Shown here one piece after another: positions 8,965 to 17,785 of a stretch of 64,000 nucleotides of DNA (its first letter is position 1; each line of letters opens with the position of its first letter). This DNA is from Gammaproteobacteria bacterium (GTDB lineage Bacteria; Pseudomonadota; Gammaproteobacteria; Pseudomonadales; Azotimanducaceae): contig JAPOVK010000016.1 in NCBI GenBank assembly GCA_026708185.1, positions 124,001 to 188,000 of the forward strand, given 5' to 3'. The notes beneath the pieces were generated by a model, which saw only the letters and a list, made by a program, of their open reading frames with translations, did not search any database and was not told the origin of the DNA. Both the position numbers and the translations under genes were made by a program.

Positions 8965-9147
8965 GCATCCTCCGCATGACGATGATCCGAGACGCGACAT
9001 TGTATGCCGGGTTCGGACACCGTTAGGTGCGCGAGCACGGGCTGCGCTTCGCTCGCTACGGTGAAGGCTAGTCCAGGGCGGTGTTCCCAACCACCACCTC
9101 GCGGCAAGCGGCGAGCATGATGGACATGATCGCGAGACCCGGGCGTT

Positions 9148-10197
9148 TTACCGCCAGCCCGCCCGGTCGAAGACCTGCACGGCCAGCGCCTGGTTCGCCC
9201 CGAGCACCGACGCGTTGACGGCATCCTCTTTGAACGGACCGAGCTCGGCGATGGGCCCGGTTGCGGCACCCACGACCGGATACTCATTGTTGCCTTCCGC
9301 GAACAAGCGCTGCGCGAAGTCTCCCGTCAGGTACTCGAGGAACCGGACGGCATTGGCCCGATTGGGCGCATGCCGGGTGACACCCGCGCCGCTGATGTTG
9401 ACGTGCGCGCCCCGGCCTTCCTGGTTGGGAAACAGCACACCGATCGCATCCGTCACAGCCGTGTCCGCTTCGTCAACCGACCCCATCAAGCGGCCGATGT
9501 AGTAGCTGTTGGCAATGCTGACGCCACACTCGCCCGCCGCAACCGCTCGCAACTGCGCGGTGTCGTTGCCCTGCGGCGCGCGCTTGAAGTTGGCGACCAC
9601 GCCAGTCGCCCAGCCGAGTGCCGGCTCTTCGCCGTGGTGCTCAATCAAGGAACCGAGCAACGACAGGTTGTAGATGTTGCCCGACGAGCGCATGCAGACC
9701 TGCCCGCGCAGCGCATCGCCCGCCAAGTCCTCGTAACGGCTGACGCCCGCGGGAAGCCCGTTGGCCTTGTTGTAGACGATTACGCGGGCACGCTTCGAGA
9801 GTCCGAACCACAACCCCGCGGGATCGCGCAGGTATCCTGGGACGCGCTCGTCGAGCACCGCCGACTCGACGGGCTGGAAGACGCCCGCCTCGGCCGCTCG
9901 CCAAAGGCGCCCGGCATCCACCGTGACGAGCATGTCGGCCGGGCTGAACTCGGCTTCGTTGACGATGCGCTCGATCAGGCCGTCGCTCGAGCCTTCGATG
10001 AGATTCACCTTGATACCCGTGGTCTCCGTGAAACGCTCGTACAGCGCCAGGTCGGTGTCGTAGTGCCGCGCCGAGTAGACATTGACCACCGCTTCTGAAG
10101 CGGGGCTGTGCTGCGCGATGCCGCCGATCGCGAAAACACAGGCGAGCGTCGCGAGGACCAGCCGTGACAAATTATGCATATTGAGAACCATTTGCAT
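9148..10197 (-). CDS. Fe(3+) ABC transporter periplasmic binding protein (FbpA/FutA/IdiA type)
   Basis: This protein of about 349 residues has a signal peptide (hydrophobic stretch near residues 12-27) and the hallmarks of ferric-ion binding proteins. NVYSARHYDTD starts the mature protein, the tandem tyrosines Tyr232-Tyr233 in ANSYYIGRL are typical iron ligands, and AEGNNEYPVV is near the C-terminus. It would capture Fe3+ in the periplasm for an FbpB/FbpC channel. No transporter genes adjoin it; the only Fbp-like permease and ATPase here are at 16.6-19.6 kb. Three in-frame ATGs (10197, 10191, 10179) are possible starts and none has a good Shine-Dalgarno. The signal peptide works from any of them. 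Confidence 0.88.
   Translation of the reverse strand: MQMVLNMHNLSRLVLATLACVFAIGGIAQHSPASEAVVNVYSARHYDTDLALYERFTETTGIKVNLIEGSSDGLIERIVNEAEFSPADMLVTVDAGRLWRAAEAGVFQPVESAVLDERVPGYLRDPAGLWFGLSKRARVIVYNKANGLPAGVSRYEDLAGDALRGQVCMRSSGNIYNLSLLGSLIEHHGEEPALGWATGVVANFKRAPQGNDTAQLRAVAAGECGVSIANSYYIGRLMGSVDEADTAVTDAIGVLFPNQEGRGAHVNISGAGVTRHAPNRANAVRFLEYLTGDFAQRLFAEGNNEYPVVGAATGPIAELGPFKEDAVNASVLGANQALAVQVFDRAGWR
10175..10196. promoter_or_regulatory. Fur-box-like inverted repeat over the start of the iron-binding protein gene
   Basis: Arms TGCATATTG and CCATTTGCA surround AGAA and match each other at all but two positions. The core TGAGAACCATTTGCAT resembles Fur operators of the TGAGAATCATTTGCAT type. 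It overlaps all three candidate start codons of the ferric-binding protein. A good -10 hexamer for the same gene, TACAAT, is at 10219-10214 on the minus strand, so a bound repressor would sit across the start of transcription. Iron-dependent repression is inferred from the motif and the gene product. Confidence 0.55.
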
Positions 10198-10306
10198 TTA
10201 CGAACGGTTTGCGATTGTAGTGCATTGGTCGGCGCGGGCGGAAGCCCGTGCGCGGGGACGCCGCCACGCCATAATGTCGACGGGAGGCTTTTGGCACACC
10301 CCGACC

Positions 10307-12619
10307 ATGGTCAGTTGCGTTCGCACAACGGCAATCCTCCTCGTCGCTGCGGCCGCCGGGGCCGAGCCCGCCGACGATCACGGCGACACCCGGCTCGCGG
10401 CGACGCTCGTCGAACACTACGGCGTCAGCGAGGACGGCGAGCTCGAGTCGCTCGGCGATGTCGACGTCTTCCGCCTCGATCTGCAGGGGCGCGCCGAGGT
10501 CGAGATGCGCAGCAGCGGCCAACTCGACACCCATGGCACGCTCTACGACAGCGACGGCGGAATCATCGCGGGAGACGATGACGCTGGCACGGACATGAAC
10601 TTTCGGATCGTCGCCACGCTGCCGGGCGGCGTCTACTACGTGGCCGTGGCCAGCGACATGGACACCGGCGGCTACAAGATGACGGCGCGAATTCGGCGGT
10701 CGGGCGATGACCACGGCGACACCTCCGGCGCATCGACGTTCCTGCCCTTGGGCATCCGCACGACGGGGCGGATCTCCCCCGCTGGCGACACGGACGCGTT
10801 TCGCCTGGAAGCCGCTAACGCAGGCGGGCTGCGCGTCGGCAGCACTGGGCCAGCCGATACCGTAGGCGAGTTGCGCGATAGCACCGGCGCGGTGCTGACC
10901 GTGCGCGACGGCGGCGGCCATGGCCGCAATTTCCGCATCGAACGACACGTCGAACCGGGGATCTACTACATCCACGTGACCGCCGCGGCCCCCGGCCCGT
11001 TCACGCTGCTCGCCGACGTGTACCCGTCCGACGATCCCCAAACGGCGGCCCGGCAGAGCTTCAACGCCACCATCTACCCGACCATCGTGCAAGGCAAGTG
11101 CGTAGACTGCCACGTCAGCGGTGGCGAGGCGGACGCCACGCGGCTGGTCTTCGTGACATCGGCGGCGGACGGTCACCAGGCGACGAACTTCGAGCGCATG
11201 AGAGCCTTCGTCGCCGGCGCGGACGACCGCGCGATGCTCGTTCTCGACAAGGTGCGCGGCCTGGCCGACCACGGCGGCGGCGAGCAGATCGCCGACGGTT
11301 CGCCGGAGTACGTGGACCTCGAACGCTTCTTGAGCTTGCTGGCGGCGAACAGCGGGCCGATTCGCGATCAGACTCTCATGGTGGGCTCGACCTTGGTCCT
11401 CGCGGTTCCCCTGGGCGCGCGCGACGACCTCGCGTTGCAGGCCACGTCAAGCGATCCATGCGTTGTCACCGCCGACGTCGCGGGAACGACGCTGACGCTC
11501 ACCGGCGTAGTGGCCGGTACGGCGACGGTCACCGTGACGGCAAGCGACGGCGGTTTCATCACGTTCACGGCAACCGTCCAACCGCCGATACGGCCCGACT
11601 GGGCACTGCCGCGCACCGTTCCGGATGACGCCGGCATCGCCGCCTGCTCGGCAAACGACGTGGTCGACCACGTGTTCACCGACCACGCCGTGCAATCCGT
11701 CCTTCTGGTCGCCGACGGCACAGTGATCGCCGAACGCTACGCAGACGGCTACGACGTCGCCAGCCTCGGCACCAGTTGGTCGGTCGCGAAAAGCTTCTAC
11801 AGCGCTGCGGTGGGCGTCGCCATCGATCGGGGCCACATCGCCTCGCTCGACCAGCCGGCCAGCGATTTCTTCACCGAGTGGGCCGGCACGAACAAGGCGG
11901 CGATCACGGTCCGGGACCTGTTGGAGATGCGGGCGGGGCTGCCCGATCCCAACATCTTCGTGCAGCGGGACCAGACGGCCTTCGCGCTCGCGCAGAGTCC
12001 CGTCCGCGCTCGCGGCACCACGTTCCAATACTCCAACATAACCTCGCAGCTATTCGAACCGCTCATTCGGCGGGCCACCGGCATGGACGCACACGACTGG
12101 CTGGCTTCGACGATCCTCGACCCGATCGGCGTCGACCGAGGCGCGATCGGCATGTGGTTGGATCCCACCGGGACCCAGCCGCTGACGTACTGCTGCCTCG
12201 ACATGCGTCCGGACGATTTCGCGCGCTTCGGCGTGCTCTTCGCCAACGACGGCGACTGGGAAGGCGACACCCTGATCCCTGCGGACTACGTGCACACGAG
12301 CCTGTCGGCGCAAAGCCCCTTCTATGGGCTGCAGTGGTGGGTGATGAACGCGACCTATTTCGAAGGCCGTGAGCCGCCCATTGCGGTCAGCGCCGCGCAC
12401 GGGCTCGAGGGACAGCACATCTACGTATGGCCGGACGGCAAGGTCGTACTCGTGGTTTTGACCCGCTACGAACATGACCCAAGCCAAGGGTACGTCTTGA
12501 GCCTAGCCAACTACCCGAGCACGTGCGGGGCACGCAATACGTGCCCAGGCGCGCAAGGCGACAGGGTTCCCAGCTACAGCGAACACACGCTGCTCGAGCG
12601 GCTCGCGGCGTTGCGCTGA
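10307..12619 (+). CDS. Secreted fusion: two PPC-like domains, c-type heme motif, serine hydrolase
   Basis: From the ATG at 10307 the product is 770 residues with a short signal peptide (MVSCVRTTAILLVAAAAGA). Two related domains each starting DDHGDT (about residues 23-125 and 135-245) look like bacterial pre-peptidase C-terminal (PPC) beta-sandwich modules. They end in a G-V/I-YY-V/I strand. A single heme-attachment motif CVDCH (Cys265, Cys268, His269) lies in a cytochrome-like segment that also occurs in the protein encoded at 56734-59856. A BIG/Ig-like strand region (about 365-425) precedes a class C beta-lactamase-like serine hydrolase with Ser492-V-A-Lys495, Tyr575-Ser-Asn and HGLEGQ. The open frame begins at 10082, but the upstream part overlaps the iron-binding gene. 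The physiological substrate is unknown. Confidence 0.78.
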   Translation: MVSCVRTTAILLVAAAAGAEPADDHGDTRLAATLVEHYGVSEDGELESLGDVDVFRLDLQGRAEVEMRSSGQLDTHGTLYDSDGGIIAGDDDAGTDMNFRIVATLPGGVYYVAVASDMDTGGYKMTARIRRSGDDHGDTSGASTFLPLGIRTTGRISPAGDTDAFRLEAANAGGLRVGSTGPADTVGELRDSTGAVLTVRDGGGHGRNFRIERHVEPGIYYIHVTAAAPGPFTLLADVYPSDDPQTAARQSFNATIYPTIVQGKCVDCHVSGGEADATRLVFVTSAADGHQATNFERMRAFVAGADDRAMLVLDKVRGLADHGGGEQIADGSPEYVDLERFLSLLAANSGPIRDQTLMVGSTLVLAVPLGARDDLALQATSSDPCVVTADVAGTTLTLTGVVAGTATVTVTASDGGFITFTATVQPPIRPDWALPRTVPDDAGIAACSANDVVDHVFTDHAVQSVLLVADGTVIAERYADGYDVASLGTSWSVAKSFYSAAVGVAIDRGHIASLDQPASDFFTEWAGTNKAAITVRDLLEMRAGLPDPNIFVQRDQTAFALAQSPVRARGTTFQYSNITSQLFEPLIRRATGMDAHDWLASTILDPIGVDRGAIGMWLDPTGTQPLTYCCLDMRPDDFARFGVLFANDGDWEGDTLIPADYVHTSLSAQSPFYGLQWWVMNATYFEGREPPIAVSAAHGLEGQHIYVWPDGKVVLVVLTRYEHDPSQGYVLSLANYPSTCGARNTCPGAQGDRVPSYSEHTLLERLAALR

Positions 12620-12698
12620 GACGACTCGGGGCGTCCGAGCGGCTGCGCCACGTCCGTGCGCCATCAGCGAGCCGCCGCACGATCTCCTCGAACAACTC

Positions 12699-13961
12699 CT
12701 ACGCAACCCGCGAGAAATCCGGCCCGGCGTACGTGTTCTTCCCGTAGAGGTCGTCGATGCCGCACAGCGTCGTGAGAGTCGGCGGATTGCGTTCCAGGAT
12801 GGCCGGGTCGATCTCCAGGTAGCTATCGAACGTCCGCACCCAGTTCCGTAGGTAGGTGTTGTGGATGGTCAACCGTTCGCCGTGGTCTTCGCGGATCGCG
12901 GAGCCGTGCCAGAGCGAGCCATGCCAAAGTGCCACGGAGCCCCGCGGCATGAGGATCTTCTCCGCCCGTGCCATGGCGTCCGGGTCCGGCGGCCGGTGCC
13001 ACTTGTGGCTGCCAGGCACCACCAAGGTCGAACCGGATGTTTCGGTGAAGTCGCCCAGCGCCCAGATGGTCGTGACATTGCAGCACAGGTCTCCCGTCAG
13101 GGGGTGCGGCGGGTCGTTGTGCAACCGATGGGTGTCCTCGCCCTTGCGCTTGAAGAAGCCTAAGGACTGGCCCATGTTGCAGTCGGCACCCAGCATGTGC
13201 TGGGCAAGCGAGTGGATCCAGGGATGCATCGCCAACTCTTCCCAGAGGGGGCCGCGGGCTAGCAACATCGAGGCGACGCGCCCCCGGCCGGTCTCCTCGA
13301 TGAGCCGTCGCAGATCTTCCTCGAGCGCCTCGCGCAGGGCGTCGCTGATGGCGTTCTCCAGCACCGTGTAGCCCCGCTCCTCGAGGTCCTCGACGTGGCG
13401 CCGCATGCCGAGCCGATCGATGCGCTGTGCCGTATCCGGGTTGGTCACCGTGCGCTTGGCGAGGTGGTCATGCATGCCGACCATGGCTTCCAGCAGCGCG
13501 GCCGGCGCGCTGTCCAAGGCACCTTCCGTCTTGAAGAACGCGCCGTGGCGATTCATGGCCTCGTTGACGAGGCGCGCCTGGCGTTCCGGCTGATCTTCGA
13601 AGACCGCCGTGGCGACGTGGTGAGCTTGGTTGTAGTCCGCCTGCATCCGGTAGTCGGCGTCGTCGAGCCGGCCGCGGGCGACCGTCAGTTCGCCATCGTC
13701 GACCACGATGTGGAATGCCGCAACGTTGTCCGGGTGGCCGAGATGCGGCGGCGCATCCGTAAAGATCTCGCACAACGCCGCGCGCTTGCCGCGCAGCGCG
13801 TCGCCGCGCTCCGCGACCCGCGGCGCGAGGTAGTCGCGGAGGACGTCGATCCAGTCGTTCGAGAGGAACTCGAGGCGTTCCGCGTGGCGGACCGGTGCCC
13901 TGGTCCGCGTCGGCAAGGGCGGCAAGCTCGAACCCCGGCCATCTTTCATCGGTGCTTCCAT
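12699..13961 (-). CDS. Phytanoyl-CoA dioxygenase family protein with an extra N-terminal domain
   Basis: The ATG at 13961 is preceded by GAGGGGG about eight bases upstream and gives 420 residues. The C-terminal half is a Fe(II)/2-oxoglutarate dioxygenase of the PhyH family. The facial triad is visible as HND in HRLHNDPPHP, the distal His in LWHGSLWHGSAI, and the 2-oxoglutarate-binding Arg in GERLTIHNTYLR. About 180 residues before it form a second domain (containing DDADYRMQADYNQAHHVATA) that faintly recalls SCP2-like lipid-binding domains and is not part of standard PhyH. The gene is divergent from the BlaI regulator, and upstream ATGs at 14078 and 14015 lack ribosome sites. The substrate is unknown. 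Confidence 0.82.
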   Translation of the reverse strand: MEAPMKDGRGSSLPPLPTRTRAPVRHAERLEFLSNDWIDVLRDYLAPRVAERGDALRGKRAALCEIFTDAPPHLGHPDNVAAFHIVVDDGELTVARGRLDDADYRMQADYNQAHHVATAVFEDQPERQARLVNEAMNRHGAFFKTEGALDSAPAALLEAMVGMHDHLAKRTVTNPDTAQRIDRLGMRRHVEDLEERGYTVLENAISDALREALEEDLRRLIEETGRGRVASMLLARGPLWEELAMHPWIHSLAQHMLGADCNMGQSLGFFKRKGEDTHRLHNDPPHPLTGDLCCNVTTIWALGDFTETSGSTLVVPGSHKWHRPPDPDAMARAEKILMPRGSVALWHGSLWHGSAIREDHGERLTIHNTYLRNWVRTFDSYLEIDPAILERNPPTLTTLCGIDDLYGKNTYAGPDFSRVA

Positions 13962-14060
13962 CTCTGCCCCCTCGATCACGTCCGCCGTCAGCGTGCACCA
14001 ATGTTGAGTGCCCATCAACAACCCCCGACGGGTTGCATCGTCACGACGCGGCAAAACTGA

Positions 14061-14093
14061 TTGCACAAAATAGAACATAGTGCTTAAATATGT
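14061..14093 (+). promoter_or_regulatory. Promoter with BlaI-like operator dyad
   Basis: A -35 element TTGCAC (14061-14066) is followed after 17 bp by TTAAAT (14084-14089). The dyad ACATA (14075-14079) and TATGT (14089-14093), nine bases apart, lies across the spacer and -10. BlaI/MecI repressors bind dyads built from TACA/TGTA half-sites, so autorepression of the blaI-M56 pair is likely. The site could also affect the divergent dioxygenase gene at 13961. Confidence 0.5.
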
Positions 14094-14128
14094 GCATCAC
14101 CAGCAACCATGCTGCCGAAGGACGCACG

Positions 14129-14515
14129 ATGGCACCACCAAGGAAGCTCGCGCGGCGCGAACAGGAAGCCCTCGAGGCGCTTCACCGCCTCTCCCCCTGC
14201 ACCGCCGCGGAACTGCAGCCGGAAATCGGCGGGACCTACTCGGCAACAAGGGCGGTGCTCTCCCGGCTCGCCGTCAAGGGGCTGGCGAGTCACCGTTACG
14301 ACGGTCCGCGCTACGTCTACGAACCGACCGAGGAATCGTCGAGTGCGGGTTCGTCCGCCTTGCGGGAGGTCGTCAACACCTTCTTCCGCGGCAGCAACAG
14401 CGAGGCGCTCGGCGCCTTGCTCGCACTGTCCAAGGACACGGTGGACGAGGAGGAGCTTCTGCGTCTCGAGGCGATGGTCGCGAGAGCGAGAAGCAAGGGG
14501 ACCAACGATGCTTGA
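14129..14515 (+). CDS. BlaI/MecI/CopY family transcriptional repressor
   Basis: This 128-residue winged-helix repressor begins MAPPRKLARREQEALEALH. A helix-turn-helix region follows (CTAAELQPEIGGTYSATRAV), and then the recognition wing (HRYDGPRYVYEPT). The C-terminal helices (VVNTFFRGSNSEALGALLAL) resemble the dimerisation region that is cleaved to release repression in BlaI. GAAGGA sits seven bases before the ATG at 14129, which is why I prefer it to the ATG at 14090. Its stop overlaps the start of the M56 peptidase gene by 8 bp. That is the classic blaI-blaR1 arrangement and indicates translational coupling. A dyad in the promoter suggests autorepression. Confidence 0.92.
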   Translation: MAPPRKLARREQEALEALHRLSPCTAAELQPEIGGTYSATRAVLSRLAVKGLASHRYDGPRYVYEPTEESSSAGSSALREVVNTFFRGSNSEALGALLALSKDTVDEEELLRLEAMVARARSKGTNDA

Positions 14516-16481
14516 GTTCGCCGTCGAGTTCCTCTTGAGGTCCACGGTCGTCCTCGTCCTGGTTGGCGCGCTCTGCTCCGTGCGGCATCTGTCCGCGGCC
14601 GAGCGTCACAACGTGGCCACGGTGGGCTTGGCCGCCATGGCCGGCGTTGCCGCGACCATCTGGTTGACTACGGATGGTGGCCTCCCCGCTTGGCCAATGC
14701 CGCTACCCGAACAGGTTACGCACGTAATCCCCGGCGAGGTCGAACGCCCGCTGCGTGCGCTGGCCGAAGCCGGCACCGCAGCGACGGCGGCCGTCCAGTC
14801 GCTGCAGCACGGTCAGCAGGTCGTTGCGTGGGGACCCTGGATATTCGCCACCTACGCGGGGGTAGCGCTGGCGCTGGGTGCGTCGACGGTGATGGGACGA
14901 CGAAGGGTCGCCCGGTACGTACGTCGGCTGCCCCGTAGCCGGTCGGCGACCGCCGACGCCCTGGGGCCGGTCGATGTCCGCGTGGATGCGTGCGCCACGC
15001 CCTGGACATGGGGCGTACGGCGGCCCGTTGTCGTCCTACCCGAGGACTTCGAGGACTGGCCGCCGGAACGCCAGGACGCGGCACTGGCGCACGAACTAAG
15101 CCACATCTCCCGCCGCGACTGCCTTGTCGACGGCGTATCCCGATGGGTGTGCAACGTCTTTTGGTTCCAGCCGCTGGTTTGGACCTTGTGGCTGCGCCAA
15201 CGTCGATACGCCGAGGGTGCCTGCGACGATGCGGTGCTCAAGGCCGGCGGGGACGCCTGCGACTATGCGGAGACGCTGCTGGCGATCGCCAAGAGCAACC
15301 TGACGGCGAAGCCGCTCGGCATCGCGGTGGGATCCAAGGCGCTGAAAGCCCGGCTCCAAGCAGTTCTACACACCGGTGTCAGGCGCGACCCCATGACTTT
15401 GGCCAAACGCGGGATCGTGGCTGCGCTCGCCGTCGCGATCATCATTCCTGTTGGCGCGGGCTCGGTGACCGCGGGGGAGAACGCGGACGTTGGCCCGACC
15501 CCCGAGGTTCGGTATACCCCGGAACTGGCGCGCCAAGAGGTCGTTGCGTACGAACGACGGCTCGCCGAACAACCGGACGACATCGCCGCCCGCACGGTAC
15601 TGATCCACCACTACGCGCAAAGGAGGTATAGGGGTCAGGCGGAGGATTCCATGCATGCCAAGCGCGAACACGCCCGGCACCTGGCCTGGGTCGTGAGGCA
15701 CGCACCGGATGCTCCCGTGCTCGACCACGTCGCACATGCCTCGATCATGAAGAGCTTGAGTCCGGCGGGCTACGCCACGGTGAAGGACGCATGGCAGCAC
15801 CAATTGGACCGGCAACCGCGGAACACGGCTGTTCTGGACCGCTTTGCGAGGTTCACTTCGGTCAACGAGTACGAGCGTTCACGAGATCTGCTGCGCGCAG
15901 CGGAGAAACTCGAACCGCGGAACCCGAAGTGGGCAGAGAGGCTGGGTGCGTCGTTCCTGCGCGGCACGATCTCCAGCTCCTGGCAGGCCGAGAATCCGTC
16001 AGCGCCAAACGACGCCCTCGCCGCGTACGACAGGGCTTACGCCCTGCACGGGACCGAAGTGCCATCCAGCGTTCTCATCGGTCGTGCCCAGGCGGCTCTC
16101 ATCGCCAAGCGCTACGTACTCGCGAAAACTCACGCGAACGCGTTGCTCGTGGCATTCGACCAAGGGTGGAACGCGGGCGACGGCGACCTGGTTCACCACG
16201 CGCACACGATCCTGGGCCGGCTAGCCCTCGTCCACGGCGACCTCCGACAAGCGAAAGAGCACTTGCTCGGGTCCGCCAGGACACCCGGCTCCCCGGTACT
16301 CGGATCGTTCGGCCCGCGGATGAGCTTGGCGCTGGAACTCCTTGACAAGGGTGAGTTCGAGGTCGTCGGCGCCTATCTCGATCTGTGTTCGGAATTCTGG
16401 GACGACGACCGCCTCGATGCCTGGCGAGCGACCGTCGCCGCCGGAAAGACACCGGACTTCGGCGGCAACCTCGTCTACTGA
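14508..16481 (+). CDS. M56 family (BlaR1-like) membrane metallopeptidase with TPR-like C-terminus
   Basis: The product is 657 residues. The first part has three hydrophobic segments, then the zinc-peptidase site HELSH at residues 195-199 followed by RRDC and a third ligand candidate Glu236 in AEGACDDAV. A fourth membrane segment (RGIVAALAVAIIIPVGAG) is near residue 310. In BlaR1 the next domain is an extracytoplasmic penicillin-binding sensor; here it is replaced by about 330 residues of alpha-helical, TPR-like sequence. The signal detected is therefore probably not a beta-lactam. Activated M56 peptidases trigger inactivation of the partner BlaI repressor. The ATG at 14508 overlaps the blaI stop, and the open frame upstream of it is only a read-through of the other frame. 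Confidence 0.88.
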   Translation: MLEFAVEFLLRSTVVLVLVGALCSVRHLSAAERHNVATVGLAAMAGVAATIWLTTDGGLPAWPMPLPEQVTHVIPGEVERPLRALAEAGTAATAAVQSLQHGQQVVAWGPWIFATYAGVALALGASTVMGRRRVARYVRRLPRSRSATADALGPVDVRVDACATPWTWGVRRPVVVLPEDFEDWPPERQDAALAHELSHISRRDCLVDGVSRWVCNVFWFQPLVWTLWLRQRRYAEGACDDAVLKAGGDACDYAETLLAIAKSNLTAKPLGIAVGSKALKARLQAVLHTGVRRDPMTLAKRGIVAALAVAIIIPVGAGSVTAGENADVGPTPEVRYTPELARQEVVAYERRLAEQPDDIAARTVLIHHYAQRRYRGQAEDSMHAKREHARHLAWVVRHAPDAPVLDHVAHASIMKSLSPAGYATVKDAWQHQLDRQPRNTAVLDRFARFTSVNEYERSRDLLRAAEKLEPRNPKWAERLGASFLRGTISSSWQAENPSAPNDALAAYDRAYALHGTEVPSSVLIGRAQAALIAKRYVLAKTHANALLVAFDQGWNAGDGDLVHHAHTILGRLALVHGDLRQAKEHLLGSARTPGSPVLGSFGPRMSLALELLDKGEFEVVGAYLDLCSEFWDDDRLDAWRATVAAGKTPDFGGNLVY

Positions 16482-16595
16482 GATTCGGCCCGGAACCGTC
16501 AATGCGGAACCCAGCCTCGAACGGGCGCCTTGGCCGGATGACGAGGTGTGGACGTCGGCCCAGCGAACGTGCCTGTGGGTGGGCGGCGGGAATCC

Positions 16596-17651
16596 TTACC
16601 CGCGCGGGACCGGCTGACCCTTGCGATAGACGAACGCCCCCGTTGGGTCGAAGTGCGCGCGAACTCGATCGCCGATGCCGATGCCACGCAAGTCCGCGAC
16701 GCTGGCACGCAGTATCTGACCGTCCGCTTCCACGAGAACCACGTAGCGGTCTCCCAGGAACCGTACGTCACGCACCGTTCCCGGGGTGGAGCCGTCGCCC
16801 GCTTTGCAGAGGGCGACGGCGCTCGGGCGCATGAACACGGTCACTTCCTCGCCACACGCCGCCTCGACGCGATCCCCGCCCAGCGGTCCGAACGCCGTTG
16901 TGACGCCGGTCGAGGACACGGTGCCGGCCAGCTCCTGCGTCTCGCCGAACAGCGCCGCCACCGCGCGGTCGGCCGGCTGGCCCCAGATCGCCTCCGGCGT
17001 GCCGGCCTGGACGATGCGGCCGTGATCCATCACCGCAATGTGGTCGGCGAGTTCCAGGGCCTCTTCCGGGTCATGCGTGACGATGACGGCGATCGTGCCG
17101 GACCGACGGAGTACAAGACGCGCATCTTCACGCAACGTACGCCGCAACTGGGCATCCACGTTGGCGAACGGCTCGTCGAGCAACATCACCCGGGGCGACG
17201 GCGCCAGCGCGCGCGCCAACGCGACGCGCTGCTGTTGGCCACCCGACAAGGTGTCCGGATAGCGATTGGCGAATGTGCTCAAACCGACGGCATCAAGACT
17301 CGCTTCGGCGGACGCCCGCCGTTGCCTTGGTGCCATGTCCCGCAAGCCGAACGCGACATTGTCGAGTACAGTCTTGTGCGGGAAGAGCACGTGTTCCTGG
17401 AACACGAGACCAACCGGCCGCCGCTCGGGCGGCGCGTGTTCAGCGGGCGAGCACAACATCTCGCCGTCTAGTTGGATCTCGCCGGTCTGCAGTCGCTCGA
17501 GCCCGGCGGCCAGGCGCAAGAGCGTCGTCTTGCCGCTACCGGAGGCGCCGAGAAGACAGGTGACTTCGCCGGGCGCCGCGCCCAACGTGACGTCGCGCAG
17601 GACTTCCTCCCGCGCGTAGCGATGCGTGACATTCTTGAAGTCGAGACTCAT
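16596..17651 (-). CDS. fbpC: ABC transporter ATPase, FbpC-type (ferric iron)
   Basis: This 351-residue ATPase has Walker A GASGSGKT at residues 35-42, the Q-loop in VFQEHVLFPHKT, the ABC signature LSGGQ at 136-140, Walker B MLLDEP at 158-163 and a switch histidine in VTHDPEEAL. The C-terminal 120 residues form the regulatory beta-barrel (TOBE-like) domain typical of FbpC, PotA and MalK ATPases. Its divergent neighbour is a two-module permease of the FbpB type, so ferric iron import is the most likely role, energising uptake of iron caught by the binding protein at 9148-10197. I start at the ATG at 17651 (MSLDFKNV); upstream codons lack similarity. Thiamine or sulfate import is a less likely alternative. 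Confidence 0.85.
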   Translation of the reverse strand: MSLDFKNVTHRYAREEVLRDVTLGAAPGEVTCLLGASGSGKTTLLRLAAGLERLQTGEIQLDGEMLCSPAEHAPPERRPVGLVFQEHVLFPHKTVLDNVAFGLRDMAPRQRRASAEASLDAVGLSTFANRYPDTLSGGQQQRVALARALAPSPRVMLLDEPFANVDAQLRRTLREDARLVLRRSGTIAVIVTHDPEEALELADHIAVMDHGRIVQAGTPEAIWGQPADRAVAALFGETQELAGTVSSTGVTTAFGPLGGDRVEAACGEEVTVFMRPSAVALCKAGDGSTPGTVRDVRFLGDRYVVLVEADGQILRASVADLRGIGIGDRVRAHFDPTGAFVYRKGQPVPRG

Positions 17652-17785
17652 GGATCCAGTATATGCACGCGAGCGCCCCATAGCCGTGTCCGGTACCTCG
17701 CAACGCGAACGCAGTTCGCGCGCGCTCGGCACCAGCGCGTGCCGCTGGCGGCACCGACTCCGGCCCAAGGCCACGCCGACCTCGC

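Noticed and set aside
10172-11272. Long minus-strand frame antisense to the PPC-hydrolase gene
   Set aside because: It has no recognisable domain and lies opposite a gene with clear motifs; high-GC codon bias opens such frames.
14109-14507. N-terminal extension of the M56 peptidase frame
   Set aside because: It overlaps blaI in another frame; the peptidase starts at 14508 with a hydrophobic helix.
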